64,000 nt of DNA from Pseudonocardia sp. TRM90224 (GTDB lineage: Bacteria; Actinomycetota; Actinomycetes; Mycobacteriales; Pseudonocardiaceae): positions 744,001 to 808,000 of the forward strand of contig NZ_JAJGSX010000003.1 of NCBI RefSeq assembly GCF_021245725.1, given 5' to 3'. Below the pieces are notes generated by a model. The model had not been told where the DNA came from and did not search any database. It saw nothing but the letters and a program-made list of their open reading frames with translations. Position numbers and translations under genes: made by a program. How positions within the stretch are numbered: position 1 is the first letter of the stretch; each line of letters opens with the position of its first letter. Shown in pieces: positions 49,876 to 59,242 of this stretch.

Positions 49876-49998
49876 CGCCCCAGGGTATCGGCGAGGGAGA
49901 AGCGGATTTCGGGCCGCCTCCCCATCCGGAGGTGTTGTGCCCCGCACGCTGCGTCGCACGATGTGGGGCGCACCACTCATAGACGGAGAGGCCGTGCT

Positions 49999-51654
49999 GT
50001 GTCCGCACTCGTTGTGCCTTCGTACGCGTCCGGGATCTCGGACGTCCCGCTGCTCGGCGACACCATCGGCGACAACTTCGACCGGACCGTCGCCGCGCAG
50101 CCCGACGCGGAGGCGCTGGTCGAGGTCCCGACCGGCCGGCGGTGGACGTACCAGCAGCTGCGCGACGACGTCGACACCGTCGCGCTCGGGCTGCTGGCGA
50201 ACGGCGTGGCGAAGGGCGACCGGGTCGGCATCTGGGCGCCGAACCTCGCCGAGTGGACGCTCGTGCAGTACGCCACCGCGAAGATCGGCGCGATCCTCGT
50301 CAACATCAACCCGGCCTACCGGACGCACGAGCTGGAGTTCGTGCTCAACCAGGCCGAGATCTCGCTGCTGGTCGCGGCGACGAGCTTCAAGACCTCCGAC
50401 TACGCGGGGATGATCGAGCAGGTCCGGCCGCGGTGCGCGGGGCTGCGGGCGGTCGTCCTCATCGGGACGTCCGGCTGGGACGAGCTGGTGGCCGCCGGCC
50501 GCGACGGCGACCGGGCGCGCCTCACCGAACTGCAGGCCGCGCTGAGCCCCGACGACCCGATCAACATCCAGTACACGTCGGGCACCACGGGCTTCCCGAA
50601 GGGCGCGACGCTCAGCCACCACAACATCCTCAACAACGGCTACTTCGTCGGCCGGATCTGCGGCTACACCCCCGCCGACCGCGTCTGCATCCCCGTGCCC
50701 TTCTACCACTGCTTCGGCATGGTGATGGGCAACCTCGGCTGCACGACGAACGGCGCGACGATGGTCATCCCGGGGCCCGGGTTCGACCCGAAGGCCACGC
50801 TGCACGCCGTCGCGTCGGAGCGCTGCACGTCGCTGTACGGCGTGCCGACGATGTTCATCGCCGAGCTGAACGACCCCGAGTTCGAGTCGTACGACCTGTC
50901 CAGCCTGCGCACCGGGATCATGGCCGGCTCGCCGTGCCCGGTCGAGGTGATGAAGCAGGTCGTCGACCGGATGGGCATGACCGAGGTGACGATCTGCTAC
51001 GGCATGACCGAGACGTCGCCGGTCTCCACGCAGACCCGCGCCGACGACTCGCTGGAGCTGCGCGTCTCGACGGTGGGGCGGGTGCACCCGCACGTCGAGG
51101 TCAAGGTCGTCGACCCGGAGACCGGGCTGACGCTGCCCCGCGGCGAGCCCGGCGAGCTGTGCACGCGCGGATATTCGGTGATGCTCGGCTATTGGAACGA
51201 GCCGGAGAAGACCGCGGAATCGATCGACCGGGCCCGCTGGATGCACACCGGCGACATCGGCGTCATGGATTCCGACGGGTATGTCAACATTACCGGCCGG
51301 ATCAAGGACATGGTGATCCGCGGCGGCGAGAACATCTATCCGCGCGAGATCGAGGAGTTCCTCTACACCCACCCGGATGTGCTGGACGCGCAGGTCATCG
51401 GCGTTCCCGATGCGAAGTACGGCGAGGAGCTGTGCGCGTGGGTGACCATGCGGGAAGGAGCTGAACCGCTCACCGCCGAATCTGTCCGCGAGTTCTCCAC
51501 CGGCAAGCTCGCGCACTACAAGATCCCCCGGTACGTGCTCGTCGTGGAGGAATTCCCGATGACAGTGACGGGAAAGGTGCGAAAGGTGGAGATGCGGGAG
51601 AAGAGCGTCGAGCTGCTCGACCTGGGAAATGCGGCCGCCGCCCGCAACGCCTGA
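49999..51654 (+). CDS. Fatty-acyl-CoA synthetase (AMP-binding, FadD type)
   Basis: 551 residues of the adenylate-forming superfamily. The ATP/AMP motif is [18 protein letters not shown]; further marks are [13 protein letters not shown] (A5), [42 protein letters not shown] (A7-A8) and the catalytic lysine in [15 protein letters not shown]. It activates a carboxylic acid, probably a medium or long fatty acid, to its CoA ester. GTG 49999 has GACGGAGAGG about 6 bases upstream. It is divergent from serS and followed by a cold-shock-domain gene. Confidence 0.92.
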   Translation: MSALVVPSYASGISDVPLLGDTIGDNFDRTVAAQPDAEALVEVPTGRRWTYQQLRDDVDTVALGLLANGVAKGDRVGIWAPNLAEWTLVQYATAKIGAILVNINPAYRTHELEFVLNQAEISLLVAATSFKTSDYAGMIEQVRPRCAGLRAVVLIGTSGWDELVAAGRDGDRARLTELQAALSPDDPINIQYTSGTTGFPKGATLSHHNILNNGYFVGRICGYTPADRVCIPVPFYHCFGMVMGNLGCTTNGATMVIPGPGFDPKATLHAVASERCTSLYGVPTMFIAELNDPEFESYDLSSLRTGIMAGSPCPVEVMKQVVDRMGMTEVTICYGMTETSPVSTQTRADDSLELRVSTVGRVHPHVEVKVVDPETGLTLPRGEPGELCTRGYSVMLGYWNEPEKTAESIDRARWMHTGDIGVMDSDGYVNITGRIKDMVIRGGENIYPREIEEFLYTHPDVLDAQVIGVPDAKYGEELCAWVTMREGAEPLTAESVREFSTGKLAHYKIPRYVLVVEEFPMTVTGKVRKVEMREKSVELLDLGNAAAARNA

Positions 51655-51694
51655 GCGACGGCTCCAAGACCCCTTCTCCTCGCAAGAATCGCTA

Positions 51695-51712
51695 CGCACA
51701 AACGGTTGTGCG
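51695..51712 (+). promoter_or_regulatory. Hairpin ahead of the cold-shock-domain gene
   Basis: CGCACAA, loop ACGG, TTGTGCG forms a perfect 7-bp stem, extended by CTA/TAG outside. It lies 41 bases after the acyl-CoA synthetase stop and 95 bases before GTG 51807. It may end the upstream transcript or be part of a structured leader, as long leaders control other cold-shock genes. Confidence 0.4.
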
Positions 51713-51806
51713 CAGTAGGGTGGTCGCACGCGTCCCGGTGTCGCTCCGGGGCGCGTTCGTCGTGTGGCACGTGGTGGGGCACGGCGTGGGTCGAATCGAG
51801 GAACGG

Positions 51807-52202
51807 GTGAGCAAGGTGCCGACCGGCAGGGTCAAGTGGTACGACGCGGACAAGGGCTTCGGTTTCCTCGCTCAGGACGGCGGCGAGGACGTCTATGTCC
51901 GCAAGGCCGCGCTGCCGGCGGGGCTCACGGCGCTGAAACCGGGGCAGCGCGTCGAGTTCGGGATGGCGGAGGGTCGCCGCGGCCCGCAGGCGCTCTCGGT
52001 CCGGCTCGTCGACGCACCGCCGTCCGTCGTCGAGGCGGTCCGCCGCCCGGCCGAGGACCTGCACAGCCTGATCGAGGACATGATCCGGCTGCTGGAGACG
52101 AAGGTGCAGCCCGACCTGCGCCGCGGCCGCTACCCCGACCGCCGCACGTCGAAGCTCGCCGCCGAGGTCGTCCGCGCCGTAGCGCGCGACCTGGACGGCT
52201 GA
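51807..52202 (+). CDS. Cold-shock-domain protein with C-terminal extension
   Basis: 131 residues. Residues 1-65 are the OB-fold cold-shock domain ([31 protein letters not shown]) with the RNP1-like KGFGFL. Residues 66-131 form a helical tail ([44 protein letters not shown]) not found in small CspA proteins. It probably binds RNA or single-stranded DNA. GTG 51807 has GAGG about 6 bases upstream and starts right before the domain; longer frames lack a ribosome-binding site. It is convergent with the DUF2771-like gene. Confidence 0.9.
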   Translation: MSKVPTGRVKWYDADKGFGFLAQDGGEDVYVRKAALPAGLTALKPGQRVEFGMAEGRRGPQALSVRLVDAPPSVVEAVRRPAEDLHSLIEDMIRLLETKVQPDLRRGRYPDRRTSKLAAEVVRAVARDLDG

Positions 52203-52249
52203 ACCGACCTGGCCGGCGCGGATAAGCGGCGGCCGGCCGGGAGTCAGTG

Positions 52250-52301
52250 CCAGGAAAGCCACTCTCCTGTCCTGTGGCGCCAGGAAAGCCACTTTCCTGG
52301 C
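52250..52301. repeat. Family B inverted repeat, copy 4 (likely bidirectional terminator)
   Basis: CCAGGAAAGCCACTCTCCTG and CCAGGAAAGCCACTTTCCTGG lie in direct order, unlike the inverted pair of other copies; each unit is itself a palindrome around CCA. It is between the convergent cold-shock-domain gene (52202) and the DUF2771-like gene (52352). Confidence 0.75.
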
Positions 52302-52351
52302 AACGCGTGCGGAACGCACGCATCCCGCCTGTGGACCGGCGAGTGGGTGGC

Positions 52352-52822
52352 CTACGCCGGTGCCGCCGTCAGCACCCAGGTCGCGCGGATCGGGAAGCTG
52401 ATCTCGGTGGTGCCCTCGTTCGCGGTCGGCAGCGCGCCGAACTGCTGCACCTGCGCCCCCAGCAGGCGGTCGGTGGGCGCGGGCAGTTCGAGCGCGTACT
52501 CGTTCGGCTTGCCGGCGCCCAGCAGCGGGCCGCGGCCCTCCACCTGCTGGCCGGTGGCGTCGCGGTAGGCGAACACCACGATCCACGGTGTCGACGCGAC
52601 GTCGGCCGGCACCGTGATCGTCAACGGCGTGCCGGGCGGCACCGCCAGCTCGACGGGTGCGGTGTCGTCCTTCTGGCAGTCGGTGACCTTGAGGTCGCAG
52701 AACTGCGCGGGCTTCGCGACGATGCTGGCGGCGCCCGTCGCGAACGTCACCAGCGGCTGCGTCTCCCCGCCACACGCCCCGACCAGCAGCAGGACGGGGA
52801 GCACGAGGAGCAGGCGGCGCAC
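52352..52822 (-). CDS. DUF2771-like lipoprotein
   Basis: 156 residues. The signal sequence and lipobox (LLLVLPVLLLVGAC) mark a lipoprotein. The mature part (LVTFATGAASIVAKPAQFCDLKVTDCQ, PLTITVPADVASTPWIVVFAYRDATGQQVEGRG, EISFPIRATWVL) has the pattern I associate with the actinobacterial DUF2771 family, with one cysteine pair. Role unknown. GTG 52822 lies directly before the signal sequence. It is 23 bases downstream of the MFS gene on the same strand, so they may be cotranscribed. Confidence 0.7.
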   Translation of the reverse strand: MRRLLLVLPVLLLVGACGGETQPLVTFATGAASIVAKPAQFCDLKVTDCQKDDTAPVELAVPPGTPLTITVPADVASTPWIVVFAYRDATGQQVEGRGPLLGAGKPNEYALELPAPTDRLLGAQVQQFGALPTANEGTTEISFPIRATWVLTAAPA

Positions 52823-52845
52823 CCGACCACCATACGGATGACGGC

Positions 52846-54558
52846 TCAGGGAGTGACGCGGGCGGGCCGCCGGTGCAGGAAGGGCAGGAGGCTGCGGCCC
52901 TTGCTGAGCAGCGTCGTCTGCGCGCCGGAGAGCGCGACGAGCGCCGCGACCACGGTGAACCCGATCCAGTACGTGTCGTGCGGCAGCAGCACGCCGAGGG
53001 CGCCGCCGAACACCCACGCGAGCTGGAGCACGGTCTCCGACCGCCCGAACGCCGAGGCGCGCGACTCCTCCGGCAGGTCGCGCTGGATCACGGCGTCGAG
53101 GCACACCTTGACCAGGGCGCTGGCCGTCGCGCCGACCAGCCCGACCACGGCGGCCGTCGCGATGCCCGGGATGACCGCCGCGACCACTGCGACGAGCACT
53201 GAGGCCACGATGCAGGAGACGATCACCGTGTCGGACCGCGCGAACCGCTGCCGGGAGCCGACGGCGTTGCCGATGAACGTGCCGAGGCCGGCCGCGGCGC
53301 CGACGATGCCGATCAGCGCGAGCTGGCGGGTGGCGTCGGTGCCGGTCTGCGCCTTCACCACGAACGCGACGAAGAGCGTCAGGAAGCCGGTCAGGATCTT
53401 GATCGAGATGTTGCCCCAGAGCGCGACGACGACGGCTCGGCCCATCGGCCTGCGCTTGCCGCGCGCGGTGCTGCGCATCGCGGCCGGCACCTCACCCGCG
53501 GTCGACTCGACCCACCTCGGGATGCGCAGGCAGAGCAACGTGCCGCCGATGCCGAGCACCGCGGTGTAGAACAGCGCGCCGGGGGAGCCGAAGAGCGGCA
53601 CGATCCCGGCCGCGAGCGCACCGAACACGCCGCCCGCGACCAGCCCGAACGTCGTGAGTCGCGAGTTCGTCGTGACGAGCGTGATCGCCGCGGGCAGCAC
53701 CCTCGGCGTGATCGCCGCCTTGAGCACGACGAACGTCTTGCTGAGCACCAGCGAACCGAGCGCGGCCGGGTAGAGCAGCCACGTCTCGTAGTTGAACGCC
53801 ATGACGACCGCCAGCACCGCACGTCCGGCGAACGAGAACGCGAGCGCCGCGCGCCGGCCGCGCTGCAACCGGTCGAGCAACGGCCCGATCACCGGTGCGA
53901 CCACCGCGAACGGGGCTACGGTGATCGCGAGGTAGAGCGCGACGTTCGCCTTGCTCTCCGCCGTGGCGGCAGCGAAGAAGAGCGTGTTGGCCAGCGCGAC
54001 GGCGACCGCGGCGTCGACCGCGTAGGTCATCATCGTCGCGTAGGTGAGCGCCGTGAGGCCGGAGCGGTCGGCACCGTCGGCCGTCGCCGCGCGCTTGAAC
54101 GCGCGGATGCCGTTCTGCGTCAGCTGCTTGCTGCGCAGCGCGGCCACCCTGGTGACGGTGAGCTTGCGCGGCATGCGCGGGGTCGGCTGCTCGACGGGGT
54201 CGGTGGGCTGCTCGTCGCGCGGGCCCCGCTGCTGCTGTTGCGGCTGGGGCGGGGGTGTCGGGGGCTGTACGGGAGGCGGGGCAGGCGGCGGGTTCCACGA
54301 CTGCGGTGGCTGGACGCGCCGGTGGGCGGTGGGGTCGTAGTCGGGGTCGTCGTGCCAGGGGTAGCGGCGCCGCGGCGTGTAGTCGTGCTCGGTCGGCACG
54401 GGCAGGCGCTTGGTCGGGCGCGGCTGCTGCCCAGGTGGGGCCGGCGAGGAGTGCGCGGTGCCGTCCCCGGCGTCCGGGACCCCCGTCCGCCGGCCGCCCC
54501 AACGCCCGCGGCGCGGCTGGGGAGGGTCGGAGCGGGACACGCCTTCATTCTGTCCCAT
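52846..54558 (-). CDS. MFS-type membrane protein with long proline-rich N-terminus
   Basis: 570 residues. Residues 1-130 are a cytoplasmic, Pro/Gln/Arg-rich region without structure. Residues about 165-560 hold 11-12 membrane helices of the major facilitator type, with GPLLDRLQRGRRAALAFSFAGRA as the loop 2-3 motif. The segment KVCLDAVIQRDLPEESRASAFGRSETVLQLAWVFGGALG near the end is typical for this actinobacterial group (related to mycobacterial Rv0876c by my recollection). The substrate is unknown. ATG 54558 is chosen with GGAGG close by; 54609 and 54540 are alternatives. Family B copy 5 lies upstream. Confidence 0.8.
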   Translation of the reverse strand: MGQNEGVSRSDPPQPRRGRWGGRRTGVPDAGDGTAHSSPAPPGQQPRPTKRLPVPTEHDYTPRRRYPWHDDPDYDPTAHRRVQPPQSWNPPPAPPPVQPPTPPPQPQQQQRGPRDEQPTDPVEQPTPRMPRKLTVTRVAALRSKQLTQNGIRAFKRAATADGADRSGLTALTYATMMTYAVDAAVAVALANTLFFAAATAESKANVALYLAITVAPFAVVAPVIGPLLDRLQRGRRAALAFSFAGRAVLAVVMAFNYETWLLYPAALGSLVLSKTFVVLKAAITPRVLPAAITLVTTNSRLTTFGLVAGGVFGALAAGIVPLFGSPGALFYTAVLGIGGTLLCLRIPRWVESTAGEVPAAMRSTARGKRRPMGRAVVVALWGNISIKILTGFLTLFVAFVVKAQTGTDATRQLALIGIVGAAAGLGTFIGNAVGSRQRFARSDTVIVSCIVASVLVAVVAAVIPGIATAAVVGLVGATASALVKVCLDAVIQRDLPEESRASAFGRSETVLQLAWVFGGALGVLLPHDTYWIGFTVVAALVALSGAQTTLLSKGRSLLPFLHRRPARVTP

Positions 54559-54635
54559 CGCCTCCGCAGCCGTCCGGGTTTGCCGCGGGCCCGTCGGAGG
54601 ATCACCCACTGACGTCGGGGTCCGGCGCTGGGTTC

Positions 54636-54691
54636 GGGCAGGAAAGCCACTTTCAGGCCCTGTGGGGGCAGGAAAGTGGCTTTCCTGCCCT
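54636..54691. repeat. Family B inverted repeat, copy 5
   Basis: GGGCAGGAAAGCCACTTTC, then AGGCCCTGTGGG, then GGCAGGAAAGTGGCTTTCC. It lies between the glutaminyl cyclase stop (54704) and the start of the MFS gene, both on the minus strand, so it is a candidate terminator for the cyclase transcript. Confidence 0.78.
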
Positions 54692-54703
54692 CCCCGGGAC
54701 CCG

Positions 54704-55483
54704 CTACGCCGCCGGCTCGAACCGCACCCGGTACATCGTCGGCCAGTACTTCCCCGTGATCCAGAACTCGCCGTCCCCTGCCGCCGCGATGCCGTTGAGC
54801 AGCGCGCCCGGTGTGAGCGGGCCGGGTGGCACGAGCGACGCGGCCTGCACGAGGCCGGTGACCTCGCCGCTGCCGGGGTCGATGCGGACGATCCGTTCGG
54901 TCGGCCACACGTTCGCCCACACCGCGCCGTCGACGCACTCCAGCTCGTTCAGCCCGGGCACGGCCTCGCCGCGCAACGTCACCTCGACGGAGCCCTGCTC
55001 GTCGAACGTCGTGGGGTCGTGGAAGCGCAGCCGGTTGGTGCCGTCGCTGCGGACCAGCCTGCCGCCGTCGTAGCAAAGCCCCCAGCCCTCGCCGGTGATC
55101 GGGACCTCTCGCAGCAGCCCGAAGGTCGCGCGGTCCCACTCGTACGCGACGCCCTCCTTCCAGGTCACCTGCCAGATCCGGGAGTCGACGACGGTCATGC
55201 CCTCGCCGAACGCGGTCGGCGGCAGCGGCACCGCCCGGCGCACGCCGCCCGTCGCCGGGTCCAGCTCACGAAGCTGCGAGCTGCCGTAGACCCCGGTGGT
55301 CTCGTAGAGCCCGCCGTCGCGCAGCTCGAGGCCTTGTGTGAACGCGGTCGCGTCGTGCGGGACCTGTTCCAGCACCTCGGGCCGCAGCTCTTCGAACCGC
55401 ACCGATCCGGCACCGCAACCGGCGATCACCAGCACGAGGGCCGCCGCCAGCGCGCGCACCGCGGGCGGGCACAGGTCTGCCAC
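54704..55483 (-). CDS. Glutaminyl-peptide cyclotransferase (plant/bacterial beta-propeller type), lipoprotein
   Basis: 259 residues. The N-terminus (RALAAALVLVIAGCG) is a signal with lipobox. The five-bladed propeller starts with VLEQVPHDATAFTQGLELRDGGLYETTGVYGSSQLRELD and has EGWGLCYDGGRLVRSDGTNRLRFHDP, LNELECVDGAVWANVWPTERIVRIDP and GALLNGIA further on, all typical for the family. It turns N-terminal glutamine of exported proteins into pyroglutamate. GTG 55483 lies in a palindrome shared with the divergent gene, and no ribosome-binding site is visible. Confidence 0.88.
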   Translation of the reverse strand: MADLCPPAVRALAAALVLVIAGCGAGSVRFEELRPEVLEQVPHDATAFTQGLELRDGGLYETTGVYGSSQLRELDPATGGVRRAVPLPPTAFGEGMTVVDSRIWQVTWKEGVAYEWDRATFGLLREVPITGEGWGLCYDGGRLVRSDGTNRLRFHDPTTFDEQGSVEVTLRGEAVPGLNELECVDGAVWANVWPTERIVRIDPGSGEVTGLVQAASLVPPGPLTPGALLNGIAAAGDGEFWITGKYWPTMYRVRFEPAA

Positions 55484-55509
55484 GTGGCAGAGGGTGGCAC
55501 AATGCCACC
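55478..55509. promoter_or_regulatory. Four TGCCAC/GTGGCA half-sites over the divergent starts
   Basis: TGCCACGTGGCA (55478-55489) is a perfect palindrome. GGTGGCA (55493-55499) and TGCCACC (55503-55509) form a second one with a 3-base spacer. So four identical TGCCAC half-sites lie within 32 bases and cover both start codons, GTG 55483 and ATG 55502. This suits control of both genes by one regulator, or an RNA hairpin hiding the start of the plus-strand gene. Confidence 0.5.
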
Positions 55510-56284
55510 GGTGAGCGCCCTTCCGACACTCGACCTGCCGGCCCGGCTCGTGGACGCCGCGGCCGAAGCGCGGGCGGCGGCTGTCGAAGAGGCCGCCTTC
55601 GACCTCGGTGCGGACGAGGCGGAAGCCGCCGTCGGTGAGCACCTCGAGGTCGTCGGCGAAGACGGCGCCGCCACCCACTTCTTCGACTGCACCCGCGGCG
55701 GTTACCGCGGCTGGCGCTGGTCGGTCACGCTCGCCACCGGCGGCGACGACGAGCCCGTGACCGTCAGCGAGGTCGTGCTCCTGCCCGGCAAGGAGGCGCT
55801 GGTCGCGCCGACCTGGGTGCCGTGGGAGGAGCGGATCCGGCCGGGTGACCTCGGCGTCGGCGACCTGCTGCCCACCCCGCCCGACGACGAGCGGCTCGTG
55901 CCCGCCTACGTCGCGTCCGACGACCCCGCCGTCGAGGAGGTCGCGATCGAGATCGGGCTGGGCCGCACGCGTGTGCTCTCCCGGTTCGGCCGCGAGACCG
56001 CCGCGCAGCGCTGGCACGACGGGCAGTTCGGGCCGGGTGCCGACATGGCCCGCGCCGCGCCCGCGCACTGCGGCACCTGCGGCTTCTACCTGCCGCTCGC
56101 GGGCACGCTGCGCGCCGCGTACGGGGTGTGCGGCAACGAGTACGCTCCCGCCGACGGCGCCGTCGTCCAGGTCGAGTTCGGCTGCGGCGCCCACTCCGAC
56201 GTCCAGCCGGAGCAGATCTCCCCGGTGGCGGTCGCCGAGCTGGTCTACGACGACGGCGTCGATCTGGAGCCCGCTTCCTCCTGA
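55502..56284 (+). CDS. DUF3027-like zinc-ribbon protein
   Basis: 260 residues. An acidic N-terminal half (ARAAAVEEAAFDLGADEAEAAVGEHLEVVGEDGAATHFFDC, GYRGWRWSVTLATGG) precedes the strand WVPWEERIRPGDLGVGDLLPTPPDDERLVPAY. A cysteine-rich end follows with HCGTCGFYLPLAG, GVCGNEYAPADG and FGCGAHSD, which can bind zinc. This pattern matches the actinobacterial DUF3027 family as I remember it; the function is unknown. ATG 55502 has no ribosome-binding site and sits in a palindrome. The sacsin-like gene follows after 36 bases and is probably in the same operon. Confidence 0.75.
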   Translation: MPPVSALPTLDLPARLVDAAAEARAAAVEEAAFDLGADEAEAAVGEHLEVVGEDGAATHFFDCTRGGYRGWRWSVTLATGGDDEPVTVSEVVLLPGKEALVAPTWVPWEERIRPGDLGVGDLLPTPPDDERLVPAYVASDDPAVEEVAIEIGLGRTRVLSRFGRETAAQRWHDGQFGPGADMARAAPAHCGTCGFYLPLAGTLRAAYGVCGNEYAPADGAVVQVEFGCGAHSDVQPEQISPVAVAELVYDDGVDLEPASS

Positions 56285-56320
56285 CGAGTGGGCCAAGCCT
56301 GCCGACCGGAAGGCCCCCTC

Positions 56321-59185
56321 GTGCACGATCCATTCGGGACAGCGGTGCTGCGCGCCGCCGTCATCGACTCATGGGCGTCGTCGCCCACCCGGTTCCGCGA
56401 GGACGCCAACGCCGAGGAGGACCTGCGCCTCGGTGGCTATGCCGATGCGTGGTTCGTCGAGCTGGCGCAAAACGCCGCCGATGCCGCCGAAGGGCCGGGC
56501 ACGCTGCGGATCTCGCTGGTCGGCGGTGAGCTGCGGGTTGCGAACACCGGCCGTCCGCTCGACGCGGCGGGGGTGGCCGCGCTGGCGTCGCTGCGTGCCT
56601 CGGCCAAGCGCGACGAGCTCGGCTCGGTGGGCCGGTTCGGCGTCGGGTTCGCTGCGGTGCTGGCGATCTGCTCGGCGCCGCGGGTGATCAGCACCGGTGG
56701 CGGCGTCGCATTCTCGGCCCAACGCACCGCGGAGGCCGTCGCGGAGCTCCCGGTGGCCGCTGCCGAGCTGGCCCGTCGAGGTGAGCCGCCGGTGCTGCGG
56801 CTCGTGTGGCCGGCCGACGAGGAGCCGCCACCCGGCTACGCCACGGAGGTGCGGCTCCCGCTGCGCGCCGGCGTCGACCCGCAGGCGCTGCTCACGCACG
56901 CTCGCGACGCCGCGCCCGACCTGCTGCTCGCGCTGCCCGCGCTGGTGGAGATCGAGGTCGACGGCCGGGTCGTGCGCCGCACCGACGGGCCTGCCGGCCG
57001 GGTGACGATCGGGGATCGCTCCTGGCTGCTCGCGCGCCGCGCGGGCACGCTCGCCGACGACGCCCTCGACGAGGCCGCCGAGCAGCGCGGCCGCCGCGAC
57101 TGGGCGGCCACCTGGGCGCTGCCGCTCGACGACGAGGGCCGGCCGGCGCCGCACGGCGACGACGTCGCGCACGCGCCGACGGCCACCGCCGAGCGGCTGG
57201 CGCTGCCCGCCAGGCTGCTCGCGACGTTCCCGCTGGAGCCCGACCGCAGGCGCATCCGCAAGGGCCCCGCGACCGAGCAGGTGCTCAGCGGCGCGACGGC
57301 GGCGTACGTCGATCTCGTGCTCGCCGTCGAGCCCGCGCACCGCACGGCGCTCGTGCCGGAGCCGGGCTTCCCGCGCTCGGAGCTGGACGGGCGGCTGCAC
57401 GAGCTGCTCGTCGACGCCTTGCGCGGCGCGGTGTGGCTGCCGGCGGCAGGCGGCGGTGAGGTCGCTCCCGGCCGCGCCGAGCTGCTGGACGTGCCCGGCG
57501 CCGGCCCGCGCCTCGCCGGGCTGCTCGCGGAGGCCGGGTTCGAGCGCCTGGTGACCGTCGACGGCGATCCGACCGCGCTGGCCAGGCTGGGTGTGCACCG
57601 GGTGCCGGCGGCGGAGCTGGTCGCGCGGCTGTTCGGCGTCGAGCGGCCGCCGGCGTGGTGGCACGCGCTCTACGCCGAGCTGGCACCGCTCGCCGAGACC
57701 GTGCCCGGCCTGCTGGACGAGCTGCGTGCGCTCCCGGTGCCGCTCGCCGACGGCCGGACGGCCGCGGGCCCGGCAACGGCCCTGCTCCCGTCCGGTGCCG
57801 CGCCGGCCGTCACGCTCATCGCCGAGCTGGCGCTGCCCGGCCTGTACATCGCGCACGCCGAGGCCGTGCACCCGCTGCTCTCGCGGCTCGGCGCGGGCGC
57901 CGCCGACGACGCCGTGCTGCTGGAGCACCCCGCGCTGGCCGAGGCCGTCGCCCGCTCGGTCGACGACGCCGACGCCGGGCTCGACCCCACCGCGCTCGCC
58001 GAGGCGGTGCTCGCGCTGGTCGGCGAGCACGGGAGCGCGCCGGCGGAGCTGCGCGCGCTCGCGCTGCCCGATGACGCCGGCCGGCCCGCGCGGGCCGACG
58101 AGCTGATGCTGCCCGACGCCGCGCTGCGCCCGCTGCTGGCCGCCGACGCCCCGCTCGACGTGCTCGACCCCGCGTGGGCGGCCCGGTTCCCGCGCGCCGC
58201 GCTCGTCGCCGTCGGGGTGCTCGACGGGTTCACCGTGATCGTCGACGAGGAGCCGCGCTCGCCCGACCACGACCTCGACGACGAGGACGGCTGGTGGGAC
58301 GCGCTGCCCGAGCCGCCGCGGCGGATGACCGCCGTGCGCGACCTCGACCTGGTCGACGAGGGGCGCTGGCCCGCCGCGCTGGTCGCGCTGGCTGCCGACC
58401 GCGACACCAGAGCGGCCGTCACCGAGCCCGGCGGGTACACCGCATGGTGGCTGCGCCGGCACTCCCGGATCGGCGGTCACCCGCCGGAGCACTGGCGGTT
58501 GCCCTCCGCGACCGCGCTGGCCAGCCTCTTCGACCCGCCACCCGTCGGCTCGGCGCCCGACGAGCAAGCGCTGCCCGACGAGCAGGTGCTTGCCGCGCTC
58601 GGCCTGCGTGCCGACCTGGTCGTCGCCGACGTCCGGTCGGCCGCAGACCTCCTCGATCGGCTCTCCGACCCGCAGCGGCACCCCGAGTCGGCGGTGGTCG
58701 CCGACGCGCACGCCGCGCTGGCAGCCGCCGTGGCGGAGGGCCGGGTCGATGCAGAGGACCTCGACCTGCCGGCCGAGGTGCGTGCGCTCGACGGGACGGT
58801 CGTCGACGTCGAGGTCGCCGTCGTGCTGGACGCGCCGTGGCCGGCGGCCGTGCTGCCCGCCGGTGAGCTCGTGATCGGCGGCGACGACCCGGTGGCGCTC
58901 GCGGAGCTGCTCGACCTACCGCTGGCCACGGAGGTCGTCGCCGGCACAGTGGAGAGCGCCGGCGAGCTGGTGCGGTGGGCCGCGATCGCCGAGGTCGTCG
59001 TCGCGTGCCACGCCCTCGGTGTGCCCGTCCCGGAGGGGGCGCTGCGCCTGCACGACGAGCTGTGGATCGCCGTCACCCGCCCAGAGCTGGGCAGGCACCG
59101 CGTCCCCACCTGGGTCGACGAGCGCGGGACGTGGCATGCGGAGGATCCCTTGCGCGCGCTGCTCGCCCTGCTCGCCGTCGAGTGA
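56321..59185 (+). CDS. Sacsin-like protein with GHKL ATPase domain
   Basis: 954 residues. The N-terminal 200 residues are a GHKL/Hsp90-type ATP-binding fold: WFVELAQNAADAA (N box with the Mg-binding Asn), LRVANTGRPLD (DxGxG replaced by NTG) and GSVGRFGVGFAAVLAIC (G2 box). The remaining 750 residues are Ala/Leu/Asp/Glu-rich helices and strands with no recognised domain. Related proteins in actinobacteria are annotated as sacsin N-terminal-like; a chaperone role is presumed. GTG 56321 has GGAAGG about 8 bases upstream. Confidence 0.8.
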   Translation: MHDPFGTAVLRAAVIDSWASSPTRFREDANAEEDLRLGGYADAWFVELAQNAADAAEGPGTLRISLVGGELRVANTGRPLDAAGVAALASLRASAKRDELGSVGRFGVGFAAVLAICSAPRVISTGGGVAFSAQRTAEAVAELPVAAAELARRGEPPVLRLVWPADEEPPPGYATEVRLPLRAGVDPQALLTHARDAAPDLLLALPALVEIEVDGRVVRRTDGPAGRVTIGDRSWLLARRAGTLADDALDEAAEQRGRRDWAATWALPLDDEGRPAPHGDDVAHAPTATAERLALPARLLATFPLEPDRRRIRKGPATEQVLSGATAAYVDLVLAVEPAHRTALVPEPGFPRSELDGRLHELLVDALRGAVWLPAAGGGEVAPGRAELLDVPGAGPRLAGLLAEAGFERLVTVDGDPTALARLGVHRVPAAELVARLFGVERPPAWWHALYAELAPLAETVPGLLDELRALPVPLADGRTAAGPATALLPSGAAPAVTLIAELALPGLYIAHAEAVHPLLSRLGAGAADDAVLLEHPALAEAVARSVDDADAGLDPTALAEAVLALVGEHGSAPAELRALALPDDAGRPARADELMLPDAALRPLLAADAPLDVLDPAWAARFPRAALVAVGVLDGFTVIVDEEPRSPDHDLDDEDGWWDALPEPPRRMTAVRDLDLVDEGRWPAALVALAADRDTRAAVTEPGGYTAWWLRRHSRIGGHPPEHWRLPSATALASLFDPPPVGSAPDEQALPDEQVLAALGLRADLVVADVRSAADLLDRLSDPQRHPESAVVADAHAALAAAVAEGRVDAEDLDLPAEVRALDGTVVDVEVAVVLDAPWPAAVLPAGELVIGGDDPVALAELLDLPLATEVVAGTVESAGELVRWAAIAEVVVACHALGVPVPEGALRLHDELWIAVTRPELGRHRVPTWVDERGTWHAEDPLRALLALLAVE

Positions 59186-59242
59186 TTCGCATGTGAAGCA
59201 GTCGGGCACGACGCGCCGCGCCGTGCGTGCTACACACAGGTC

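Noticed and set aside
49921..49998. Operator between serS and the acyl-CoA synthetase
   Set aside because: GTGCCCCGCAC and GTGGGGCGCAC look related but do not pair properly as an inverted repeat.
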